Assembly (NCBI RefSeq): GCF_026013365.1
Contig: NZ_JAPDOE010000004.1
Coordinates: forward strand, 248,001-312,000
Reading direction: 5' to 3'
DNA: 64,000 bases
Source: Paenibacillus sp. LS1
Lineage (GTDB): Bacteria; Bacillota; Bacilli; Paenibacillales; Paenibacillaceae
Shown: one piece after another, positions 37,987 through 51,091 of the stretch
How the letters are laid out: every line of letters starts with the position of its first letter
Position numbering within the stretch: position 1 is the first letter of the stretch
The notes under the pieces: generated by a model
The model's database searches: none
What the model was told of the DNA's origin: nothing
The model's input: only the letters and a program-made list of their open reading frames with translations
Position numbers and translations under genes: made by a program

Positions 37987-39345
37987 TTGAAAAAAAGAGG
38001 AACATTCACATTAATGCTGGCTGCACTCATGTTGGTCATCTCCGCTTGCGGAACGAAAGCAGAAACAAGCAGCCCGGCAAGTGGCGCACCAGCAGAAGCG
38101 GCCGCCGCTGAAACAACACAATTGACGTGGTGGCATTCCATGTCTGGCGCAGGGGAGAAAGCCATTAATCAACTCGCTTCCGACTTTAACGCTAGCCATC
38201 CGGAAATTCAGGTGAAGCCCATCTATCAAGGGAAGTACGATGAGAGTCTGAACAAACTCAAAGCATCCATGGGCTCAGACAGCGGTCCTGACATTATCCA
38301 GGTCTACGAGATCGGTAGCAAGTTCATGATCGATTCGGGCATGATTACACCAGTACAACAATTCATCGACAAGGATCAGTTCGACCTGTCCCAACTGGAG
38401 CCGAACATCATCCGATACTACACCATCGATGGCAAATTGAACGCGATGCCGTTTAACACATCCAACCCGATCCTGTATTACAACAAGGATATGTTCAAAG
38501 CAGCAGGTCTGGACCCGGAGAACCCGCCGAAGACGTATGAAGAGTTTGAACAAGCGGCAAAAGCATTGGCGAAAGACGGTAAGCCAGGTGCATCCATGGC
38601 GATCTACGGCTGGTTTATGGAACAGTTCTTTGCGAACCAGAATGCAGATTATGTAAACAATGGAAACGGAAGAACCGAAGCGGCTACAGAGTCAATGTTG
38701 AACTCCGAAGCTGGAGTGAAGACATTAACGTGGTGGAAAAAGATGATCGATGAGAAAACCCTCTCCAATCTGGGACGTAGCACAGACGATACGACAGCAG
38801 CATTTACCGCACAGCAAATCGGTATGACCCTCGATTCTACGGCTGGCTTGCGTAAAATCGTAGAAGGTTCAGGTGGCAAGTTTGAACTGGGAACAGGCTT
38901 CTTGCCTCGTCCAGCTGATGCCAAAGAAGGCGGTGTTGTGGTGGGTGGAGCGAGCTTGTACATCATGAACAACAAATCCGAAGCACAACAGCAAGCGGCA
39001 TGGGAGTTCATCAAGTACTTGGCTACACCAGAGGTACAAGCAAATTGGAGTGTTGCGACAGGATATTTCCCTATTACGACAGCAGCCTACAATGAGCAAG
39101 TTTTAAAGGATAATATGGCGAAGTACCCGCAATTCCAGACAGCAGTCGATCAATTGCACGCTTCCGCGGATTCGACAGCAACATCCGGGGCATTAATGGG
39201 TGTATTCCCAGAAGCCAGACAACTTGTCGAAGGAGCGATTGAAACGGTCCTGAATGGACAAGGTACACCACAGGAAGCATTGGATGCCGCAGCCAAACAA
39301 ATTACAGACAAGATTGCACAATATAACAGTACGGTGAAGAAATAA
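37987..39345 (+). CDS. ugpB: ABC transporter substrate-binding lipoprotein, UgpB-like
   Basis: A 452-residue lipoprotein: basic start MKKRGTF, hydrophobic core and lipobox ISAC with Cys near residue 21, then an Ala/Ser-rich linker. The mature protein is a cluster B binding protein: LTWWHSMSGAGEKAIN, YQGKYDESLNKLKASM, GPDIIQVYEIGSKFMIDSG and the MPFNTSNPILYYNKDMF motif are typical of UgpB-type glycerol-3-phosphate/diester receptors. The start is TTG, with AAAGGAGAGCG upstream. It is separated from the permeases by 407 bases of repeats and hairpins, so it may be expressed more strongly. Substrate is inferred from family resemblance. Confidence 0.85.
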   Translation: MKKRGTFTLMLAALMLVISACGTKAETSSPASGAPAEAAAAETTQLTWWHSMSGAGEKAINQLASDFNASHPEIQVKPIYQGKYDESLNKLKASMGSDSGPDIIQVYEIGSKFMIDSGMITPVQQFIDKDQFDLSQLEPNIIRYYTIDGKLNAMPFNTSNPILYYNKDMFKAAGLDPENPPKTYEEFEQAAKALAKDGKPGASMAIYGWFMEQFFANQNADYVNNGNGRTEAATESMLNSEAGVKTLTWWKKMIDEKTLSNLGRSTDDTTAAFTAQQIGMTLDSTAGLRKIVEGSGGKFELGTGFLPRPADAKEGGVVVGGASLYIMNNKSEAQQQAAWEFIKYLATPEVQANWSVATGYFPITTAAYNEQVLKDNMAKYPQFQTAVDQLHASADSTATSGALMGVFPEARQLVEGAIETVLNGQGTPQEALDAAAKQITDKIAQYNSTVKK

Positions 39346-39368
39346 TTGTAGGTAATTTCAAAATAAAG

Positions 39369-39398
39369 ATACGGCGATCAATCCTGATCGTCGTATTG
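39369..39398 (+). terminator. Hairpin at the end of the ugp operon
   Basis: ATACGGCGATCA-atcc-TGATCGTCGTAT is a strong 12-bp stem with one mismatch, followed by TGTTATG only, so a weak intrinsic terminator or an mRNA end-protecting hairpin. The sequence 39399-39773 is AT-rich and holds no gene. Confidence 0.6.
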
Positions 39399-39773
39399 TT
39401 ATGCCTTTGTCTTGAAAATCTATAAGACTTAAGTCTGATTTTTCTTAAAAAGGGATAGATAGATGCTGTCATTAAATGTCGAAATAATAAACGATTCTTA
39501 TCTTATATGTTAATTTATATAACGTAAATGGTTTAATGTGCACATAAACATGACTCAAAAAGATCAAAAAGACATAATTTTGATCTTAAATTAGTCCTAT
39601 TTAGCCTTGAAGAAGAGAAAATGATTTATTTATGTAATGTACATGTTCTATTTTCTTTCATAATGAAGAAATGATGTTTACATGAGTCGGTTATTCAGTT
39701 ATCTTATATTTGAACTAATGTACAAGCTGTCTGAACAAATGATTGCCAAGTTGAAAACATGGGGGTAGGACGA

Positions 39774-42700
39774 ATGAGCAACAAGCAAGTGAAACGTTGG
39801 GCACAAGGGTTTCTGGTTTTCGTTCTTGTCATTACAGGTGCGGCACCAATAGGTGGATTAAGTAGCACTGCATATGCTGATGAGGAAAATGTTGTAACTG
39901 AACAACCGCAAACAAGTGAGCAGGAGACCTCCATACCGGATGCAGTCCCAACTGAAGAATCGTCAGACCTGGAGGGGACAGAGTCACCAATTAACGAAGA
40001 TGGTGATTTAACTGAAAGTGAGGAACCAGCTGAGACGAATAACTCAGAAGTACAGGAAGCAGACGAGACTGGAATCATATCCATTGCTGATGCGAGAGTC
40101 CTTGCACCAAATACAAATGTAGCCGTTTCAGGTGTCGTAACGTACAGTGAACTCTCCGGAGAATTCACGAATTATTATATTCAAGACGAAGAAGCTGGCA
40201 TTGTAGTCCGAGCGAAGAATCAAGTTGACGTGGGGGATCGCATTGAAGTGTATGGTCCAATTACCCACTACAGCGGACTCGTCCAGATTGAGAAGGATAA
40301 GTCAGGTTTTACCGAAGGATACATGAAGGTAACTGAGCAAAATGTAACACTCCCCGGACCCAAAAATATGGTGTCCACAGACTTTGTCAGACCAGCAGAC
40401 CAAAGTAACAAAGGTCCGGGCGAAAAGTATGAGGGAATGTTTGTCGAAGTAAGAGATATTCAGGTAACACGGGGCAGTAGTTCGACGTTTTACGCTACGG
40501 ATAGTCATGGTGCTGAGATGACGATTTATGCCAAAAACTCTCCTACCGCGCTAACTGTTGGCAAAACCTACGAATATGTGCAGGGTGTTCTGACCTTCAA
40601 CAGCAATTACGGATTAGAGATTTTGCCTAGAACAGCCGCTGATGTTGTAGAAAATAGCCTGTCTGTGATGGCAAGTGTTCCATCCGGTGGGATTCCCCGA
40701 AACAATGAAGTCACATTAATCTCTCCAGCCAAAGGTGCAGTCATATATTACACAACGGATCGAACAGAGCCTACTTCTTCTTCGGCCGTGTATAGCAGCC
40801 CATTGGTGATTGATCAAGACATCGTAATCAAGGCTGTTGCGATTCTTAATGGACAATCAAGTGCAGTTTACACCTTTACGTATCAAGTACTTCCTGATAA
40901 AGAAGACTTGCGTATCCATGATATTCAGGGTGCAGGACATACCTCTGTTTTTAACGGATACGATGTTAAGGATATCGAAGGTATTGTTACCTCCGTCAGT
41001 ACAAGCAGTTTTTACATGCAAGAACTTTCGGATAAAGTCGATGCGGATGAACGTACATCCGAAGCCATTCAAGTGTATAAGCCGAGTCATGGGGTTATCG
41101 TTGGCAACCAGGTGAAGGTATCTGGGAAAGTTACGGAATATGGGGCGGTTAACGAATTAACTACCACGCAAATTACGGCGAGTACTATTGTAAAAGTGTT
41201 AGATAAAGTCGATCTACCTACACCTGTGAAGTTAGGTGTCAATGGACGAATCATTCCTACAGTCATTGACTCGGACTCTTTTGCAGAATTTAATCCCGAG
41301 ACGGATGCTATAGACTTCTATGAAAGTCTGGAAGGCATGCGTGTTGAACTGGAAAAGCCTGAAATTGTAGGTCCTTACTCCAGTCAACCGGGTCTGGCCG
41401 TTGTTGTAAATAATGGTGAGAATAATCCACTTCGCACACCTAATGGTGGTGTTATTCTGACCGATAACAAGAAAGATATGAATGAGAGTGATCTCAATCC
41501 GCAGCGTTTATTTATCAGTAAAAAACCTTCCAAAGCAGTAAAAACAGGCGATAAGTTGGATGGTAATGTAATCGGAGTAATGACATATTCTAGCGGCAAT
41601 TTTAAGGTGAGTCCTGAAGGGAATTTGCCAGCAGTTATCCCTGGAGAAACGAAACAAGCGACTACTTCCATTGAACAAGCGGCAGATAAACTGACCATTG
41701 CTACGTTTAATGTGGAGAACTTCAGCAAAAAAGATGCAACACGAGCCAATAAAATCGGTAAAATCATCGTGGATAATCTGAACGCGCCAGACATCATTGG
41801 CATCATGGAAGTTCAGGATAACGATGGCGATGCCGACACAGGTACAACAGCAGCTAATGAGAGTTTTCAGACTCTAATTGATGCAATCAAAACGAACAAG
41901 GGACCAACATATCGATATAGTGAGATTTCTCCGGAAAATAACAAGGATGGTGGGGCACCAGGTGCGAATATTCGTGTAGGATTCCTGTACCAACCGAACC
42001 GTGTATCGTTGGCTACTGGTATCGGAAAAGGAAATGCTACGACAGCGATCGCAGTCAAAGCTGACGGCAGTCTCTCCAATAATCCGGGTCGTATTGCACC
42101 AGGGGATGAGGCGTTCGCCAGCTCCCGCAAGCCGCTTGCCGCTGAATTCGAATTCAATGGTGAACGTGTAGTGGTGATTGCCAACCACTTCAATTCCAAA
42201 GGTGGCGACCTGAAACCTTTTGGAAGCATACAGCCTGCGACTCGAAGCAGTGAAGTTCAACGTGCGAAGCAAGCTGCGTTGGTGAATGGGTTTGTGAAAG
42301 AGTTACTGAACAAAGACCCTGAGGTCAATGTCGCTGTTCTCGGCGATTTTAATGACTTCCAATTCTCGAATACCTTGAACATTGTTGAAGGTAATGAACT
42401 GGACAATCTGGTAAACGAACTGCCAGAGAATCAGCGGTATTCCTACATCTATGATGGGAACTCTCAGACACTGGATCACATTCTGGTGAGTAAAAACCTG
42501 ACTGAGACGGCATCCATCGAAGTGGTACATGTGAATGCCGATTTTGAGACAGCGGATGGACGGGTGAGCGACCATGATCCACTGCTCGCACAATTAAGTA
42601 TTGGAGATCCAGTGCAAGACGGGGACTTCAACCTGCGCGTACTGCACACGAATGATACGCATGCGCATCTGGATAACATCCCGCGCCGAGTAACAGCAAT

Positions 42701-44924
42701 TAAGGAAGCACGCAATGATAATACCCTGGTGCTGGATGCAGGGGACGTATTCTCTGGTACATTGTACTTCAATCTGTTTAACGGCCTGGCTGATCTGGAG
42801 TTCATGAACATGATCGGATATGATGCCATGACTTTTGGTAACCATGAGTTTGATAAGGGTCCAAGCGTACTGAAAGCATTTATTGAAAAAGCAGAGTTCC
42901 CGTTCGTGAGTGCCAATATTGATTATTCAAAAGATGCGAGTTTGAGTGGTTTGTACAACAATAGCATCGGTGATCCGGGTGAGAAAGCTGAAATCTATCC
43001 GGCGATTATTACGGAAGTGAATGGTGAGCGAGTCGGTATTTTTGGATTGACGACACCGGACACGGTATCTCTTTCTTCACCGGGAGATGACTTGAAGTTT
43101 GTAGATTATAAGGCAAGTGCACAAGCAACTGTACAGATGCTGCAAAATGAAGGTATCAATAAAATTATTGCTTTGACTCACCTCGGCTACTCAGAGGATC
43201 TCAAATTGGCTGAAGCGGTAGAAGGAATCGATATTGTGGTAGGTGGTCATTCACACACCATTCTGAAGGAACCGATTGTTGTGGGCAGCCAAGATGAGCC
43301 AACATTGGTTGTGCAAACCGGGGAATATGACGTTTCTCTTGGTCAATTGGATGTTACGTTTGATGAAGCCGGTATATTGAAGAAGTGGAACGGCAAATTG
43401 TTGAGTCTGGATGCGAAAGATGCTGCCAACCAATTCATCTATGCTGATGATGTGGAAGCTGCAAACAAGCTGAAAGAATATGCTCCTCAGTTGGAAAAGT
43501 TCAAGAAAACGATTATCGGTAAAACGAATGTCTTCTTGGATGGAGAACGTGGCACTGTGCGGAAACAGGAAACCAACTTAGGAAACCTGATGACAGACGG
43601 TATGCTGGAGAAAGTGAAATCCATTGTGCAGGAAAACGACGTCAAAGGATACGTGGCGATCCAGAACGGCGGTGGCATTCGTGCCTCATTCCAGGCAGGG
43701 GATATTACGCTGGGCAATCTCCTGACTGTGATGCCATTCGCTAATAATCTGTCTGCGTTGAAAATGACAGGCAAAGAAATTACAGCCGCGCTGGAAAATG
43801 GCGTTAGTGGTGTGGAAACAGGAGAAGGGCGCTTCCCGCAAGTGGCAGGAATGCGGTTCTACTACGATTCCACAAAACCAGGCGAAAAAATTGATGCCAC
43901 CACTAACACTGTGACCCAAGTCGGTCAACGTGTGGTCAAAGTTCAGATTAAGAATGCAGATGGTACGTACTCGGATATCGATCCGAACGGATACTATATC
44001 GTCGCTACCAATTCATTTATGGCTAACGGTGGAGACTTCTACCGTGCTATGAGAACATCAAAAGATGATAATCGATTCTACGAATTGAATCTGGTCGATT
44101 ATGAAATCTTCCATGAACATCTGGACCGTGTAGGTACAGTTGATCAAAAAACGGAAGGACGCAGTACGGATTTGAAGGGGGCACCACTTCCGGGGGACGG
44201 TAATGGAAGCAATCCTGGTAATGGTGGCGGCAATAATGGAAGTAATCCGGGCAGTGGTGGAGGTTCTACAACACCTACTACACCTGTAACTCCAACCACA
44301 CCGACTACACCAACCAATCCTACGAACCCAACTACGCCAACCGTTCCGGGTAATGGAGGAACTCCTAATCCAACCACACCGGTTGTAGACCTTAAGGACA
44401 TCGGAAATCATTGGGCTGCGGCTGCTATTGAGCAGGCCATTTCCCGGGGAATTGTGAACGGGTATCAGGATGGTAATTTCCGTCCGAATGCACCAGCGAC
44501 ACGCGCCGAATTCATTGTGATGTTGGGCAGAGCATTTGAACTTCCGGCCAGCAACAAGGCATTGACGTTTAAGGATGCTGCGGGAATACCTGCATGGGCA
44601 CAATCCTTTATTGCTCAAGCAGTCGATCAAGGCATCATCAGTGGCTATACGGATGATACGTTCCGTTCATCAGGCAAAGTATCACGGGTAGAGATGACAG
44701 TTATGCTCGTCAGAGCACTCGGTCTCCCGGTACAGTCGAATCCGGTACTGAGTTTCGCGGACGCAGATAAAGTACCGGCGTGGGCTGCTCCATATATCGC
44801 TGCTGCATATGATGCAGGACTGGTGAAGGGAACAGGGAAGAATATGTTTAACCCACTCGCCGAAGCAACCCGTGCTGAAGTGGTGACTCTGCTATTGTCG
44901 GCAAGCGAGTTGCAAAAGCAATAA
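39774..44924 (+). CDS. Surface-anchored nuclease / 5'-nucleotidase fusion with SLH domains
   Basis: A 1716-residue secreted protein. Signal peptide 1-35 (cut after AYA). OB-fold-like region about 90-270, a chitobiase C-terminal-like strand domain (about 295-370, ISPAKGAVIYYTTD), and a second OB-like region to about 600. An endonuclease/exonuclease/phosphatase domain spans about 640-940 (ATFNVENF, IIGIMEVQDNDGD, LGDFNDFQ, VSDHDPLLAQL). The metallophosphatase and C-terminal 5'-nucleotidase domains span about 950-1460 (LHTNDTHAHLD, GNHEFDKG, VVGGHSHT, NGGGIRASF). A Gly/Pro/Thr linker and three SLH domains (about 1540-1716) end it. It is related to B. subtilis YhcR but adds SLH anchoring. Likely role: degrading extracellular nucleic acid to nucleosides and phosphate on the wall. 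The ATG at 39774 follows GGGGGTAGGA. Confidence 0.9.
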   Translation: MSNKQVKRWAQGFLVFVLVITGAAPIGGLSSTAYADEENVVTEQPQTSEQETSIPDAVPTEESSDLEGTESPINEDGDLTESEEPAETNNSEVQEADETGIISIADARVLAPNTNVAVSGVVTYSELSGEFTNYYIQDEEAGIVVRAKNQVDVGDRIEVYGPITHYSGLVQIEKDKSGFTEGYMKVTEQNVTLPGPKNMVSTDFVRPADQSNKGPGEKYEGMFVEVRDIQVTRGSSSTFYATDSHGAEMTIYAKNSPTALTVGKTYEYVQGVLTFNSNYGLEILPRTAADVVENSLSVMASVPSGGIPRNNEVTLISPAKGAVIYYTTDRTEPTSSSAVYSSPLVIDQDIVIKAVAILNGQSSAVYTFTYQVLPDKEDLRIHDIQGAGHTSVFNGYDVKDIEGIVTSVSTSSFYMQELSDKVDADERTSEAIQVYKPSHGVIVGNQVKVSGKVTEYGAVNELTTTQITASTIVKVLDKVDLPTPVKLGVNGRIIPTVIDSDSFAEFNPETDAIDFYESLEGMRVELEKPEIVGPYSSQPGLAVVVNNGENNPLRTPNGGVILTDNKKDMNESDLNPQRLFISKKPSKAVKTGDKLDGNVIGVMTYSSGNFKVSPEGNLPAVIPGETKQATTSIEQAADKLTIATFNVENFSKKDATRANKIGKIIVDNLNAPDIIGIMEVQDNDGDADTGTTAANESFQTLIDAIKTNKGPTYRYSEISPENNKDGGAPGANIRVGFLYQPNRVSLATGIGKGNATTAIAVKADGSLSNNPGRIAPGDEAFASSRKPLAAEFEFNGERVVVIANHFNSKGGDLKPFGSIQPATRSSEVQRAKQAALVNGFVKELLNKDPEVNVAVLGDFNDFQFSNTLNIVEGNELDNLVNELPENQRYSYIYDGNSQTLDHILVSKNLTETASIEVVHVNADFETADGRVSDHDPLLAQLSIGDPVQDGDFNLRVLHTNDTHAHLDNIPRRVTAIKEARNDNTLVLDAGDVFSGTLYFNLFNGLADLEFMNMIGYDAMTFGNHEFDKGPSVLKAFIEKAEFPFVSANIDYSKDASLSGLYNNSIGDPGEKAEIYPAIITEVNGERVGIFGLTTPDTVSLSSPGDDLKFVDYKASAQATVQMLQNEGINKIIALTHLGYSEDLKLAEAVEGIDIVVGGHSHTILKEPIVVGSQDEPTLVVQTGEYDVSLGQLDVTFDEAGILKKWNGKLLSLDAKDAANQFIYADDVEAANKLKEYAPQLEKFKKTIIGKTNVFLDGERGTVRKQETNLGNLMTDGMLEKVKSIVQENDVKGYVAIQNGGGIRASFQAGDITLGNLLTVMPFANNLSALKMTGKEITAALENGVSGVETGEGRFPQVAGMRFYYDSTKPGEKIDATTNTVTQVGQRVVKVQIKNADGTYSDIDPNGYYIVATNSFMANGGDFYRAMRTSKDDNRFYELNLVDYEIFHEHLDRVGTVDQKTEGRSTDLKGAPLPGDGNGSNPGNGGGNNGSNPGSGGGSTTPTTPVTPTTPTTPTNPTNPTTPTVPGNGGTPNPTTPVVDLKDIGNHWAAAAIEQAISRGIVNGYQDGNFRPNAPATRAEFIVMLGRAFELPASNKALTFKDAAGIPAWAQSFIAQAVDQGIISGYTDDTFRSSGKVSRVEMTVMLVRALGLPVQSNPVLSFADADKVPAWAAPYIAAAYDAGLVKGTGKNMFNPLAEATRAEVVTLLLSASELQKQ

Positions 44925-44949
44925 AACGTATAATACAGACGTAACAGAA

Positions 44950-44984
44950 CAGCTTGCAGACTTCCATCTGCAAGCTGTTTTTTT
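44950..44984 (+). terminator. Rho-independent terminator of the nuclease gene
   Basis: CAGCTTGCAGA-cttcca-TCTGCAAGCTG is a perfect 11-bp stem followed by TTTTTTT. Confidence 0.95.
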
Positions 44985-44987
44985 CTA

Positions 44988-45147
44988 GGGCGTGTCTGAA
45001 AACTCCGAAGGAAGTAGATTTTGCCGAATTTTCGTTCCAAGCAAGGAAGTTTTCTGCAGGCGTGCCGGGGCACGTCAAGGGAAAGTGACGCAGCAGGGGG
45101 CGAAAAGGCGGTGAAAGATGCACTTCAGCGAGTTTTGAGATACGCCC
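44988..45147. repeat. 160-bp palindromic MITE-like element, full copy
   Basis: Terminal inverted repeats GGGCGTGTCTGAAAACTC and GAGTTTTGAGATACGCCC (18 bases, two mismatches) bound a sequence that is itself an imperfect palindrome centred on CGTGCCGGGGCACG. There is no reading frame. A 43-bp version with the same ends and the same right flank lies at 3059. It begins four bases after the terminator T-run. Confidence 0.7.
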
Positions 45148-45218
45148 AATTAATGCCTGTTAATTTTCACCAAGTGAAGGTATAGTAGACAGGATTATAT
45201 TGAAGGAGTGTTGAAGAA

Positions 45219-45431
45219 ATGCAAGATCAACCCGTTTTAATCGCACTATTTGCCATAGCGGCAGGAATTTTTAGTTTGCTCGGAGGAATCAACAACTGGG
45301 ACTGGTTTATGAAGAGCTTTAGAGCAGGAATTTTTGTGAAGACCATTGGACGGCAGGGAGCAAGAGTGGTATATGGTATTCTTGGTGTTGTCATGATTGT
45401 CATTGGTGTACTACTGTTGCTGATCGGATAG
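45219..45431 (+). CDS. Imm17-family-like small membrane protein
   Basis: A 70-residue protein with two membrane segments (about 7-25 and 48-69) and a central hydrophilic turn. The centre NWDWFMKSFRAGIFVKTIGRQGARVVYGILG matches what I recall of the Imm17 immunity family (short WDWF, FVK, GRxGAR, YxILG elements). Members are predicted immunity proteins of polymorphic toxin systems, but many occur singly, as here: no toxin gene is adjacent. GAAGGAG ribosome site. Bases 45432-45607 downstream hold no gene and lead directly into the IS3-family element. Confidence 0.65.
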   Translation: MQDQPVLIALFAIAAGIFSLLGGINNWDWFMKSFRAGIFVKTIGRQGARVVYGILGVVMIVIGVLLLLIG

Positions 45432-45661
45432 TTGTTGGAAATAATCGAACTCACCAAGTAATATCTACATAGAGGGTTCAAGAGCGAAGTAAGCGGATAT
45501 GTGTGAAGCGTTGAATGGAAAAAAGCGTGTGAATGCTTAAGGTAGCAGTATTACTAAGATTGAATACCCAATCAAATTAGCATGTCTGAAAAAAACATAG
45601 CCATAAGAAAAAGACCACCGAAAAATTGAAGTGACCCCGTAAAGTTAGACAGATTATATCT

Positions 45662-46474
45662 TTAAGCAACTTGTTGGGCATGAATCCGGTACCGTACCGG
45701 ACTCATGCCTTTTAGTTTTGCCTTAATGCGTTTGTTGTTGTAATAATCGATGTATTTGGATAGTTCTTGTTTAAAATGTGAGATGTTTTCAAACTCCTTT
45801 AAATACAAGAACTCGGATTTCATGATGCCAAAGAAGTTCTCCATGACGGCGTTATCGTAGCAGTTCCCTTTACGGGACATACTTTGCGTGATGCCACGTT
45901 TTTCAAGGGCATGACGATATGTTTTCATCTGGTAGTGCCAGCCTTGATCCGAATGAATAAGGAGATCATCTTCATTTGTTAAACTACAAAATGCTTGATC
46001 TAACATCGTGGAAACAAGCGAGTAGATCGGTCTTGAACCAATTGTATATGTAATGATTTCTCCGTTATACAGATCAAGTATGGGAGATAAATATAGTTTT
46101 TCTCCGAACAATTTAAACTCTGTAATGTCCGTAACCCACTTCTCGTTTGGCCTTTCAGCGTGGAAATTGCGTTCTAATAGGTTCAGTGCAATCTTGCCAA
46201 TGGCCCCTTTATACGAACGATATTTCTTCATACGTACCAAACATTTTAATCCCAATACTTTCATCAAACGCTGTACCTTTTTATGATTCACATGGTGTCC
46301 ACGATTGGTTAACTCATCGCGAATACGACGATAACCATAGCGTCCCTCATGCTCCTTATAAATCGCTTGTATCATGTCTTTTAGCTCTAAATCCTTGTCT
46401 ACCGTACCAAACGCTTTTACGACGTAATAATACGTGCTACGAGGGATATCTGCTAGCTGTAGAAGTGCTTTCAC
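45662..46474 (-). CDS. IS3-family transposase orfB (DDE integrase domain)
   Basis: The catalytic half of the transposase. HTH_21-like segment at the N-terminus (YGYRRIRDELTNRGHHVNHKK), then the rve/DDE core: first Asp in WVTDITEFKL, second Asp in IHSDQGWHYQ and Glu in MENFFGIMKSE. The frame is open upstream of the GTG at 46474 without a stop into orfA, in the -1 frame, so the natural product is an OrfAB fusion made by -1 frameshifting at the A5 run near 46528-46532. Complete, no internal stop. Confidence 0.92.
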   Translation of the reverse strand: MKALLQLADIPRSTYYYVVKAFGTVDKDLELKDMIQAIYKEHEGRYGYRRIRDELTNRGHHVNHKKVQRLMKVLGLKCLVRMKKYRSYKGAIGKIALNLLERNFHAERPNEKWVTDITEFKLFGEKLYLSPILDLYNGEIITYTIGSRPIYSLVSTMLDQAFCSLTNEDDLLIHSDQGWHYQMKTYRHALEKRGITQSMSRKGNCYDNAVMENFFGIMKSEFLYLKEFENISHFKQELSKYIDYYNNKRIKAKLKGMSPVRYRIHAQQVA

Positions 46475-46500
46475 CGAAAATTCGTTCCTTAGTTCATAGA

Positions 46501-47019
46501 CTACTTGAGCTTTGTCTTGTTTGGTGATTTTTCCTTGTTTCGAACTAAGGCATTCAACTTTTTTAAATAAGCATTCTCCATTTTCAAACGCTCTACCTCT
46601 GCTTGTAAAGCCTCTACAGATCCTTCTATTAGCGTTTGATCCTTCTGTGCTTTAAATCCTTTTTTCATGGATGAGCACCCCTTTTTCTTTGGTTGAAGGG
46701 CGTCTATCCCTTGTGATTTCAGGCTTTTTTGCCAACTTAAAAGGGTACTATGGCTAGGAATATTAAATATAGCAGCCGTTTCTCTAACAGACGTCCCAAA
46801 TTCGTTCATATAATGAAGTACGTCTAGTTTAATCTGAGTAGGATATGATGTATAGCCCTTTATAAAAGCTTTTTCACCATGATGCTCATATTGTTTAATC
46901 CAGTTTAAAAAGACAGAATGGTGAACCCCAATGGATTTCGCGATGCTTTTCAAGCTTTCTGATCCCTTTTCATAACGCATAACGGCTTGTACTTTTTCAT
47001 CCGAACTGAATTTAGTCAT
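46501..47019 (-). CDS. IS3-family transposase orfA
   Basis: A 172-residue DNA-binding subunit with two helix-turn-helix segments (SLKSIAKSIGVHHSVFLNWIKQY and SVRETAAIFNIPSHSTLLSWQ) and a C-terminal leucine-zipper-like coiled coil (VEALQAEVERLKMENAYLKKL). The start is the ATG giving MTKFSSDEKV, preceded by GGAGGTGC. It ends 27 bases before the orfB GTG, in the frame required for a -1 shift. Confidence 0.9.
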   Translation of the reverse strand: MTKFSSDEKVQAVMRYEKGSESLKSIAKSIGVHHSVFLNWIKQYEHHGEKAFIKGYTSYPTQIKLDVLHYMNEFGTSVRETAAIFNIPSHSTLLSWQKSLKSQGIDALQPKKKGCSSMKKGFKAQKDQTLIEGSVEALQAEVERLKMENAYLKKLNALVRNKEKSPNKTKLK

Positions 47020-47126
47020 AAAAAAACTGCACCTCCAATTGGTAGTTGTGTCTAACAATTGGGGTGCAGTTCAAAATTTCGGTGGTCTTTTTTTACCAAA
47101 TTCAGGTTTATCCATCTCAATCTGGT

Positions 47127-50910
<3,784 letters not shown>

Positions 50911-51041
50911 GTTTTCACCCCTTCTGATGTGTTGTGCACTTCGAACGGCTTTCAGCATCCATAAGCCCATACACTTATGCGCCCAGCCACGAAATCCGGT
51001 AGATGTTGCTTCGCTTCCCGTCTTTCTGGGTAACGTTTTGT

Positions 51042-51070
51042 ATTCTAACAATACTTACCCCGTATAGCAA
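51042..51070 (-). promoter_or_regulatory. Promoter of the opuA operon
   Basis: On the minus strand TTGCTA (51070-51065), a 17-base spacer and TAGAAT (51047-51042) give a start site about 125 bases before opuAA. Confidence 0.6.
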
Positions 51071-51091
51071 CCGAATAAACAGTACATAATG

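Larger units (their letters stand above)
45608..47092 (-). mobile_element. IS3-family insertion sequence (IS150-like), intact
   Basis: About 1.48 kb with matching ends: AAAAAGACCACCGAAA at the left, and its inverted copy TTTCGGTGGTCTTTTT at the right, with further imperfect similarity inward (TTGAAGTGACCCC versus TTTTGAACTGCACCCC). It carries orfA and orfB in the -1 arrangement. No clear target duplication could be read. Composition is more AT-rich than the neighbourhood. It lies between the Imm17-like gene and the 3' end of the opuA operon. Confidence 0.85.

Noticed and set aside
45480-45607. Displaced opuA terminator left of the IS3 element
   Set aside because: No hairpin with a T-tract on the minus strand could be identified there, so the original terminator cannot be placed.
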